From Mycolicibacterium sediminis (GTDB lineage: Bacteria > Actinomycetota > Actinomycetes > Mycobacteriales > Mycobacteriaceae), in assembly GCF_010731735.1 (NCBI RefSeq), contig NZ_AP022588.1:5394001-5458000 (forward strand): a DNA stretch of 64,000 bases, in the 5' to 3' direction. Of the stretch, positions 57,617-64,000 are shown in pieces. How positions within the stretch are numbered: the first letter of the stretch is position 1; every line of letters starts with the position of its first letter. The notes below the pieces were generated by a model that saw only the letters and a program-made list of their open reading frames with translations, ran no database searches and was not told where the DNA came from. The translations under genes were made by a program, and so were the position numbers.

Positions 57617-58927
57617 ATGGTTGCAGTCACCACGCCCCTCGCCCCCGTCGCCGAGCCGGCGCGTGCGACCCCCGACCGGGACCGCCGGCGCATCGGACTG
57701 GTGCCGTCGGCATCGATGGTCACCGGCGCCGCGATCGGCGTCGTATGGTTCTGGATTCCCCTGCTGGTCCTCGTCGTCGGCGTCTCGTCCATCCCCTCGA
57801 TCATCGGATTCGCCGTTGCGACCGTGGTATTCGTGTACCTGATCCGCGGCGTCGACCGGGTGGAGCGGCTGCGCAGTGAGGCCGTCTTCGGCTTCGGGAT
57901 CCCCGTGCCGCCGCGAAGGGTCACGCCGTTCGACGGGTTCAAGGGTTGGGCACACCAACTCTGGCTCGACGTCACCAGTGCGTGGTTCTGGAAGGCCGCG
58001 GCACACCACTACCTGCGCATGGTCTACGACATCCTCGCCACGGGCATCGCCCTCGCGCTGGTGGTGTTCGCATTCGTCGGCCCGGCCGTCGCCACGGCGA
58101 TCAACGGCAGCGACGATGCGGCGGGGTTGGAGTTCCTGTCGCCACCGCTCGCATGGCTGCTCGCCGTGGTGGCCCTCGCGGCGGCCGTCGCGATCGTCGC
58201 CGTCGCGCCGGCGGTCGACGCGTCGATCGACCGTTGGCTGCTGCCACCCTCGCCCACCGCGGCGTTGCAGCACGAGGTCAGCGCACTCGCCGACGCTCGG
58301 CAGGGCGCGGTGTCGTCGGCCCATACCGAACGCCATCGCATCGAACGGGACCTGCACGACGGCGTCCAACCGCGTCTCGTCTCGCTGGCGATGACGATCG
58401 GGCTGGCGCAGACGAAGTTCGACACCGATCCGGATCAGGCGCGCAGCCTCATCGGCGAAGCCCAGGACGAGGTACGCAGCGCTCTCGTCGAGCTGCGAAA
58501 CGTCGTGCGAGGCATCGCTCCGACGATCCTGGCCGACCGTGGCCTCGATGCCGCGCTGTCGGCCGTGGCGCAGCGGACCACCACCTCGGGCATCCCCACG
58601 ACGCTCAACGTCCACCTTCCCCGGCGGCTGCCGGACGAGGTGGAGTCCGTCGCGTACTTCGTCGTCGCGGAGGCCCTCACCAACGTCGCCAAGCACGCAC
58701 GCGCCGGCCAGGCCGTCGTGACCGTGCGTCTCGACGAATCGACCGACACGCTCTACGTCTCGGTGTTCGACGACGGCGTGGGTGGTGCCGAGGCGCCGGC
58801 GGGCGAGGACGCCACCGGCTTACGCGGTCTCGGCGACCGCGTTCGCGCGGCCCGCGGGACGTTCGCGGTGTCCAGTCCCGCCACCGGTCCGACGGTCGTG
58901 ACGGCGGTGCTGCCATGCGCATCGTGA
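57617..58927 (+). CDS. NarL-type sensor histidine kinase
   Basis: 436 aa. Four to five membrane segments in residues about 30-205 (a GIVVWFWIPLLVLVVG-like first pair), then HisKA_3 with His247 in RHRIERDLHDGVQPRLVSL, and HATPase with AEALTNVAKHARAG (N box) and VFDDGVGGAEAP (G box). No separate periplasmic sensor domain, so it may sense membrane state. It overlaps the response-regulator gene by 13 bp. The first membrane-domain sequence resembles DUF1707/sensor-like actinobacterial kinases. Confidence 0.92.
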   Translation: MVAVTTPLAPVAEPARATPDRDRRRIGLVPSASMVTGAAIGVVWFWIPLLVLVVGVSSIPSIIGFAVATVVFVYLIRGVDRVERLRSEAVFGFGIPVPPRRVTPFDGFKGWAHQLWLDVTSAWFWKAAAHHYLRMVYDILATGIALALVVFAFVGPAVATAINGSDDAAGLEFLSPPLAWLLAVVALAAAVAIVAVAPAVDASIDRWLLPPSPTAALQHEVSALADARQGAVSSAHTERHRIERDLHDGVQPRLVSLAMTIGLAQTKFDTDPDQARSLIGEAQDEVRSALVELRNVVRGIAPTILADRGLDAALSAVAQRTTTSGIPTTLNVHLPRRLPDEVESVAYFVVAEALTNVAKHARAGQAVVTVRLDESTDTLYVSVFDDGVGGAEAPAGEDATGLRGLGDRVRAARGTFAVSSPATGPTVVTAVLPCAS

Positions 58928-59559
58928 TCGCCGAGGACTCGGCGCTGCTGCGGGCCGGCATCGAACGGATCCTCACCGACTCCGGGCACGACGTCGTCGC
59001 CGGTGTCGCCGACGCCACCAATCTGCTGAACATCGTCAACGAACTTCATCCCGACCTGGCGATCGTCGACGTCCGCATGCCTCCGACGTTCACCGACGAG
59101 GGCATCCGCGCCGCCGCCCTGCTCCGCAGCCAGAACCCGGAGTCGCCGGTGCTGGTGCTGTCCCACTACGTCGAGGAGCGCTACGCCGCCGACCTCATCG
59201 CCTCGGATACCCGGGGCTTTGGCTACCTCCTCAAGGACCGGGTGGCCGACGTGCCCGCGTTCCTCGACGCCGTCGACGTGGTCGGTGGCGGCGGCACGGT
59301 GCTCGATCCGGAAGTGGTGTCGCAGATCCTCGTCCGGTCGCGGCAACGCTCGGCGCTCGACGGGCTCACCCCGCGGGAGGCCGAGGTCCTGCAGTTGATG
59401 GCCGAGGGGCGGACGAACTCGGCCATCGCCACCGCACTGCACGTGTCCGTCGGATCGGCCGAGAAGCACATCGCCTCGATCTTCACCAAGCTCGACCTGA
59501 CCCCCGACGAGAGCGAGAACCGCCGCGTCCTCGCCGTCCTGCGCCATCTCGAATCCTGA
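58915..59559 (+). CDS. NarL/LuxR-type response regulator
   Basis: 214 aa. Receiver domain with acidic pocket IAEDSALLRAG and phospho-acceptor Asp52 (AIVDVRMPP), Lys in FGYLLKDRV; LuxR-type HTH from about residue 150 (LTPREAEVLQLMAEGRTNSAIA). Starts within the kinase gene (13-bp overlap). The DUF4097 gene begins 18 bp after its stop and is probably part of the same operon and regulon. Confidence 0.95.
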   Translation: MRIVIAEDSALLRAGIERILTDSGHDVVAGVADATNLLNIVNELHPDLAIVDVRMPPTFTDEGIRAAALLRSQNPESPVLVLSHYVEERYAADLIASDTRGFGYLLKDRVADVPAFLDAVDVVGGGGTVLDPEVVSQILVRSRQRSALDGLTPREAEVLQLMAEGRTNSAIATALHVSVGSAEKHIASIFTKLDLTPDESENRRVLAVLRHLES

Positions 59560-59577
59560 ACGCCGAAAGGGCTTCCC

Positions 59578-60480
59578 GTGACCACCATCGCTCCCCCGCC
59601 GGTACCGCCCACCAACCCGCCTCCCGCGCTGACCGCGGGCGGACGCACGGCAATCCGCTCGTTCCTCGTCATCGCCGCTGCCCTCGTGATCGTCGGCTCG
59701 GCGGTCGCGCTCGGCGTGACGGCGTGGGGGCTCAGCACCTTTCGCGTGGTCGCCGACGAGAAGCCGCTGCCCGGCGACATCCGCTCGCTGGTGATCGACG
59801 CCCGCGACGTGCCCGCCGCGATCCGACTGACGACCGACGGCGACGCGACCGAGCCGCGCGTCTCGATGCGGCTGGTCAACTCGGCACGGGCCGGTGACCA
59901 GACCCTGGACGTGCGCCGCACCGGCGGCGACACCGTCGTGACGGTCAGCGGCGCGCGGCCGGAGTTCCTCGACTGGGGGCGGGCCGGCGAGATCACCGTG
60001 ACACTGCCGCCGGACGTGGCGCGCCGGCTGTCGGTGACGACCCGACAGGACACCGGCGTGCTGTTCGCCGACGCCGACGTCGACGTCCTGACTGCGTCCA
60101 ACGAGGACGGCGCGGTGATGCTGAGTGGCTCCGCACGACGGATCGACGTCCGCACAACCGACGCGGACGTCGTTGCCCGTGAACCGCTCTCGGTGCGCGA
60201 GTCGTTCGTGGTCGACGCCGTCGACGGCGACGTGACCGCCGACTTCACCGGTGCCCCGCCCCGCACCGTCGCGGTGACCACGGAGACCGGTGACGTCGCA
60301 CTCCGACTGCCGGAACCGGGTCCGTACCTGATCCGCGCCTCCGGTGAGTCCACGCGGGTGCGGGTGCCCGAGACCGACGATGCCGGGCGCGCGGCCGCCG
60401 AGGTCACGGTTCGGTCGGTCGATGGCGACACGACGATCGACCACCTCGGCTCGGATCGGATGGAACGACCGCACCGCTAG
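59578..60480 (+). CDS. DUF4097-type membrane-anchored beta-repeat protein
   Basis: 300 aa. Pro-rich N-terminus, one transmembrane helix (residues 28-50, FLVIAAALVIVGSAVALGV), then an extracytoplasmic beta-rich region of DUF4097 pattern: GEITVTLPPDVARRLSVTT, TDADVVA and VTTETGDVALRLP repeats, likely a beta-helix. The GTG start at 59578 follows GAAAGGG. Adjacent to the two-component pair, so it may be a target or accessory sensor of it. Function unknown. Confidence 0.82.
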   Translation: MTTIAPPPVPPTNPPPALTAGGRTAIRSFLVIAAALVIVGSAVALGVTAWGLSTFRVVADEKPLPGDIRSLVIDARDVPAAIRLTTDGDATEPRVSMRLVNSARAGDQTLDVRRTGGDTVVTVSGARPEFLDWGRAGEITVTLPPDVARRLSVTTRQDTGVLFADADVDVLTASNEDGAVMLSGSARRIDVRTTDADVVAREPLSVRESFVVDAVDGDVTADFTGAPPRTVAVTTETGDVALRLPEPGPYLIRASGESTRVRVPETDDAGRAAAEVTVRSVDGDTTIDHLGSDRMERPHR

Positions 60481-60515
60481 TCGAACAGTTTGACCTGCGC
60501 ACATGTGAACCGTCT

Positions 60516-61331
60516 ATGAATCGGGTCGCGCGCAGCGGCCCGATCGGCAGAATGTTCCCCATGACGATGCAGCAGCAGGTCAGGGGTGCGCCACCGCGGC
60601 AGGCCGTGCTGGGTCAGCTGCCGCGGATGTACCGACCCGACGGGTCGCCGATCCGGACCCTGCTCGTCGACGACGAGCGAGCGCTGACCAACCTGGTGCA
60701 GATGGCGCTGAAGTTCGAGGGGTGGGAGGTCGACGTCGCCCACGACGCGGCGGAGGCGGTCGACAAGTACCAGGCCAACACTCCCGACGTCGTCGTCCTC
60801 GACATCATGCTGCCCGACATGGACGGGCTGGGCGTCCTGGAGCGACTCCGCGAGTCGGGCACCTACGTGCCGATCCTGTTCCTCACCGCCCGCGACTCGG
60901 TGCGTGACCGCGTCAACGGGCTGACCGCGGGCGGCGACGACTACATGACCAAGCCGTTCAGCCTCGAGGAACTCGTGGCGAGGCTCCGTGGACTGCTGCG
61001 TCGCTCGGCTTACCTCACCCCCGAGGACGGCGAAGTGCTCACCGTCGGCGACCTCGTCCTCGACGCCGCAAATCGCACCGTCACCCGCGGCGGGGTCGAC
61101 GTCGCACTGACGTCCACCGAGTTCGAGTTCCTCCGGTTCCTGATGCGCAACCAGCGGCGTGCGGTCACCCGGCAGGAGATCCTCGAGCGGGTGTGGAACT
61201 ACGACTTCGGCGGGAAGTCCAGCATCGTCGACCTGTACGTCTCCTATCTGCGCAAGAAGGTCGACTCGGGGCACTCGCCGATGATCCACACCGTGCGCGG
61301 CGTCGGCTACGCGTTGCGGCCCGTCGAATGA
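60516..61331 (+). CDS. OmpR-type response regulator, TrcR-like
   Basis: 271 aa. N-terminal extension of about 45 residues with RQAVLGQLPRMYRPDGSPI, as in M. tuberculosis TrcR (Rv1033c). Receiver with VDDERALTNLVQMAL, phospho-acceptor Asp96 in VVVLDIMLPD and Lys in YMTKPFSLEELVARLR; C-terminal winged HTH around residues 170-270 (STEFEFLRFLMRNQRRAVTRQEIL, VRGVGYALRP). A TTGACC -35-like box (60490-60495) sits so close that a start at one of the ATGs at 60552-60567 is possible. ATGA overlap with the kinase gene. Confidence 0.9.
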   Translation: MNRVARSGPIGRMFPMTMQQQVRGAPPRQAVLGQLPRMYRPDGSPIRTLLVDDERALTNLVQMALKFEGWEVDVAHDAAEAVDKYQANTPDVVVLDIMLPDMDGLGVLERLRESGTYVPILFLTARDSVRDRVNGLTAGGDDYMTKPFSLEELVARLRGLLRRSAYLTPEDGEVLTVGDLVLDAANRTVTRGGVDVALTSTEFEFLRFLMRNQRRAVTRQEILERVWNYDFGGKSSIVDLYVSYLRKKVDSGHSPMIHTVRGVGYALRPVE

Positions 61332-62848
61332 GCGTCCGGCAGGCGCGCGGATGGCGCACCTGGCCGCTGCGCAAGCAACTCGTGGTGGGCGTCTCCGCCG
61401 TCGTGACCACCGTGCTGATGACCGTCGGGACGATGTCGGTGCTGACGCTGCGCGCATCGGTCACCGGGATCGTCGACACCCAATTGAACTCCGCCGCCGA
61501 GGGGTTCAGCCAGTCGGTGACCAAGTACCGCGCCTCCCCGCTGCCCACCGGCGCGATGCCGTCGTCTGATGCGATGAAGCCGCTGACCTACCTGATCGGT
61601 CAGGCGCCGGGCAACATCGTCGTCCTGATGCGTGACGGCCAGGTCGTGGACACCGCGATGTTCGGCGACGGCGACGCCACGGCCGCGCCACCGTCGGCGG
61701 TGCGCGAACTCACCGAGCGCGCGGGCACGCTCGACGAGTCGGTGAACCTGTGGCTGCCCGACCTCGGCAAGTACCGGCTGACCAGTCGGCCGGCCGGACC
61801 CGGCGAGGTACTGCTGACGGCGGCCTCACTGCGGCAGGCCAGCGCGGCGGCCACGCGGGAGACCATCGTCGTCGCGATCCTCACCGCACTGGCGCTGATC
61901 GTCACCGCCGCAGGCACTCTCGCGATCGTCCGGGTGGCATTGCGTCCGCTGGGCAGAGTCGCCTCGACCGCCGCGGAGGTCGCCGAGACGCCCCTGAACC
62001 GCGACCGGTACGCCATCACACCCCGCGTGCCCGAGGGTGACACCGATGCCCGCACCGAGGTGGGTCTGGTGGGCGACACCCTGAACCGCCTGCTGGACAA
62101 CGTCGAACGTGCCCTGACGGAGGTCTCGGCGTCGGACCGCAGGATGCGTCAGTTCATCACCGACGCCAGCCATGAACTACGTACGCCGCTCGCCGCCATC
62201 CAGGGCTACGCGGAACTCACCCGCCAGGACAGCTCCGTCCTGCCCGAGACCACCGAGTACTCGCTGGCGCGGATCGAGGCCGAGGCGGCCCGGATGAACG
62301 CACTCGTCTCGGATCTGCTGCTGCTCGCGCGGTTGGACGAGGGGCAGGACTTCGAGACCACCGACGTCGACGTGGCCGACCTCGTCGTCAACGCCGTCAA
62401 CGACGTCGCGGTGTCGGCACCCGATCACGGTTGGACCATCGAGGTACCCGACCACCCGGTGTGGGCACGCGGTGACCGCGCGAAACTGCATCAGGCCGTG
62501 ACGAATCTGCTGTCCAACGCTCGCGACCACACCCCCGAGGGCACCGCGGTCGTCGCCCACCTCGAGGCAGGCACCGCGATCACGCTGACGGTGCGCGACG
62601 ACGGACCCGGCATCGAACGGGAGCTGCTGCCGCACCTGTTCGAACGGTTCGTCCGCGCCGACAAGGCCCGGATGCGCCAGTCGGGCAACTCGGGGCTCGG
62701 CCTGGCGATCGCCCAGTCGATCGTCGAGGCGCACGGCGGCACGATCGTGGCCGAGTCGGCCGACGGGCGAACGACGTTCACCATCGAACTGCCGGCGGCG
62801 ACGACGTCGGTCTCCCCCGAACTCGACCTGGCCGTGGCGGTCCGCTAG
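61328..62848 (+). CDS. Sensor histidine kinase, TrcS-like
   Basis: 506 aa. Two membrane helices (residues 18-43 and 180-202) bracket an extracytoplasmic region; HAMP (about 203-258); HisKA with His282 in ITDASHELRTPLAAIQGYAEL; HATPase with NLLSNARDHTPEGT, RDDGPGI and the tail GNSGLGLAIAQSIVEAHGG. Length equals M. tuberculosis TrcS. Start ATG overlaps the regulator stop, giving translational coupling. Signal unknown. Confidence 0.94.
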   Translation: MSVRQARGWRTWPLRKQLVVGVSAVVTTVLMTVGTMSVLTLRASVTGIVDTQLNSAAEGFSQSVTKYRASPLPTGAMPSSDAMKPLTYLIGQAPGNIVVLMRDGQVVDTAMFGDGDATAAPPSAVRELTERAGTLDESVNLWLPDLGKYRLTSRPAGPGEVLLTAASLRQASAAATRETIVVAILTALALIVTAAGTLAIVRVALRPLGRVASTAAEVAETPLNRDRYAITPRVPEGDTDARTEVGLVGDTLNRLLDNVERALTEVSASDRRMRQFITDASHELRTPLAAIQGYAELTRQDSSVLPETTEYSLARIEAEAARMNALVSDLLLLARLDEGQDFETTDVDVADLVVNAVNDVAVSAPDHGWTIEVPDHPVWARGDRAKLHQAVTNLLSNARDHTPEGTAVVAHLEAGTAITLTVRDDGPGIERELLPHLFERFVRADKARMRQSGNSGLGLAIAQSIVEAHGGTIVAESADGRTTFTIELPAATTSVSPELDLAVAVR

Positions 62849-62860
62849 CCGTTCCGCCGC

Positions 62861-63331
62861 TCAGCCGTGGCCACGTTCGGACTCCTGGTCGATGTACTCG
62901 CCGGCGAGGGTCGCGACATGGCCGGGCAGGTCGCCGGACGCGACGTCGGCGAGGCTGGTCTCCTCCAGCACCGAGCGCATGCTCGCCCGCAGCGCCCGCC
63001 ACACGTCGGTCAGCGACGCCGTGGGTCCCGAGTACGGCAGGTCACCCAGGCCGATGTCGCGGACGCTGGCCAGCGGCCCGTCGATGCAGCGCAACACGTC
63101 GGCGATGCTGACGTCCGCGGCGGGCCGGGCCAGTTCATAGCCGCCGTCGCGGCCGCGGTGGCTGCGCACCAGGCGGTCGGTGCGCAGATCGCTGAGGATG
63201 TCGACCAGGAACTGCGCGGGAATGCCCTGCGCCTTGGCGAGGTCGTCGGTCTTGACCAGCACTCCCTCGTCGACCGTGGCCAGCTGGACCATCGCCCGAA
63301 CGGCATATTCCGCCTTCGCCGACATCCGCAT
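62861..63331 (-). CDS. Rrf2-family transcriptional regulator without Fe-S cysteines
   Basis: 156 aa. The winged HTH starts MRMSAKAEYAVRAMVQLATV, then DDLAKAQGIPAQFLVDILSDLR and the HRGRDGGYELARP wing, as in IscR/RsrR/NsrR relatives. Only one Cys is present (LRCIDGPL), so the three-Cys Fe-S site of IscR is missing. The protein resembles Rv1287 of M. tuberculosis. It is divergent from the nitrilase-family gene, 93 bp apart, and probably regulates it and itself. The long frame farther upstream is not coding. Confidence 0.88.
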   Translation of the reverse strand: MRMSAKAEYAVRAMVQLATVDEGVLVKTDDLAKAQGIPAQFLVDILSDLRTDRLVRSHRGRDGGYELARPAADVSIADVLRCIDGPLASVRDIGLGDLPYSGPTASLTDVWRALRASMRSVLEETSLADVASGDLPGHVATLAGEYIDQESERGHG

Positions 63332-63424
63332 GTCTGCAGATTGTGCCATCGAGGGACGGGCACATCGGGGATGCGTTGGGGGCGAGCGCCAGCGACGGGA
63401 GGAAAAATGCGCCACCATCGAGGG

Positions 63425-64000
63425 ATGACGACTCGTGTGACGTGCTGCCAGGTGCCGCTGCGCATCGGCGACACCTCGGGCAATCGGACCACCGCACGCA
63501 CCGCGATCGAGCACGCCGCCGCCGACGGCGCCCAGATCGTGGTGCTGCCCGAGCTGGTGACGTCGGGCTACGTGTTCGCCGACCGAGCCGAACTCGAATC
63601 GCTCGCCGAGACCCGCGACGGACCCAGCATCACCGAGTGGGGCAACCTCGCGGAGTCGTTCGGCCTGACGATCGTCGCGGGCTTCCCCGAGGACGCCGGC
63701 GAGAAGGTCTACAACAGCGCGGTCGTCGTCGACCCCAGCGGCGTACGCGGCGTCTACCGCAAGACACACCTGTGGGACACGGAGAACGCCGTCTTCGACC
63801 GCTCGGACGATCTGCCGCTGCTGGTGGACACCGAGCACGGCCGCATCGGCGTGCTGGTCTGTTACGACGTCGAGTTCCCCGAGTGGGTGCGCGCCGTCGC
63901 GCTCGACGGCGCCGACCTGCTGTGTGCGCCGGTGAACTGGCCGCTGCTGCCGCGCCCCGAGGGCGAGCGTCCCACGGAGATGGTGCGCGTACTCGCGAAC
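63425..64000 (+). CDS. Nitrilase-superfamily carbon-nitrogen hydrolase (3' end outside window)
   Basis: 192 residues visible, frame open at the right edge. The catalytic triad is present: Glu43 (VLPELVTSGY), Lys113 (YRKTHLWD) and Cys146 (VLVCYDVEFPE). Family members hydrolyse amides or nitriles (branches include aliphatic amidase, omega-amidase and beta-ureidopropionase). The ATG at 63425 (MTTRVTCCQVPL) gives the normal start; an in-frame ATG at 63407 with GGGAGG just upstream is a serious alternative and adds MRHHRG. Substrate unknown. Confidence 0.92.
   Translation, partial: MTTRVTCCQVPLRIGDTSGNRTTARTAIEHAAADGAQIVVLPELVTSGYVFADRAELESLAETRDGPSITEWGNLAESFGLTIVAGFPEDAGEKVYNSAVVVDPSGVRGVYRKTHLWDTENAVFDRSDDLPLLVDTEHGRIGVLVCYDVEFPEWVRAVALDGADLLCAPVNWPLLPRPEGERPTEMVRVLAN

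Overview
The window is 64 kb of GC-rich actinobacterial chromosome, and gene order and proteins point to a rapidly growing Mycobacterium (Mycolicibacterium type). As I recall it, the M. tuberculosis neighbourhood argS-lysA-thrA-thrC-thrB-rho-rpmE-prfA-hemK-Rv1301-wecA-atpIBEFHAGDC-Rv1312-murA-rrn-ogt-alkA-cyclase-nucS-fadA4-Rv1324-glgB is present almost intact. The 16S gene has the short helix-18 loop of fast growers. MurA carries Asp117 in place of the catalytic Cys, and the ATP synthase has the fused b-delta subunit and the mycobacterial alpha and gamma extensions. No species is claimed.

Layout. 1-13.7 kb: the 3' part of glgB; a CnoX-like thioredoxin fold/TPR protein, a DUF3817 membrane protein and fadA4; divergent methylmalonyl-CoA epimerase; nucS with a small zinc-ribbon gene; a membrane adenylate cyclase; a small secreted protein; glutaminase-STAS; an unrecognised protein; a GH5-like lipoprotein; adaA-alkA and ogt. 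13.75-19.4 kb: one rRNA operon on the minus strand (16S-23S-5S, no spacer tRNA) with a classical mycobacterial promoter, leader and terminator. 19.5-34.3 kb: murA, cobO, a DUF2550 gene, the nine-gene atp operon, wecA, sua5, prmC, prfA, rpmE. 34.4-37.9 kb: four genes that I do not expect at this place in M. tuberculosis (mycothiol-dependent enzyme, MarR regulator, acyl-CoA synthetase, TetR regulator). 38-46.9 kb: rho with a large Asn/Gly/Arg/Asp repeat, thrB, thrC, hom, lysA, argS. 47.2 kb: tRNA-Arg(CCG).

47.3-64 kb is more accessory: a secreted PGRS-type glycine-rich protein without a PE domain, a decayed serine-hydrolase 3' end, glutaminyl cyclase, a Ddn-type F420 protein, an alkaline phosphatase lipoprotein, an LLM-class F420 enzyme, a DUF222/HNH endonuclease with a LexA box, a DoxX-TetR/darcynin-cupin cluster, a NarL-type two-component pair with a DUF4097 protein, a TrcR/TrcS-like pair, an Rrf2 regulator and the 5' part of a nitrilase-family amidase.

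Functional themes. DNA repair recurs: NucS mismatch endonuclease, AdaA-AlkA plus Ogt alkylation repair behind a PafBC/RecA-independent-type promoter, and an HNH gene whose start codon lies inside a LexA box. Energy and envelope genes (atp, wecA, murA) and the aspartate-family amino-acid operon form the conserved core. The best regulatory signals seen are two MarR operators 22 bp apart (35080-35122), the LexA box (54132-54147), the RecA-NDp promoter (11701-11722) and a CRP-like site between fadA4 and the epimerase gene. I did not find a clearly new multi-gene defence or mobile system. The PE-less PGRS protein, the Rho tandem repeat and the darcynin-cupin pair are the most unusual coding features.
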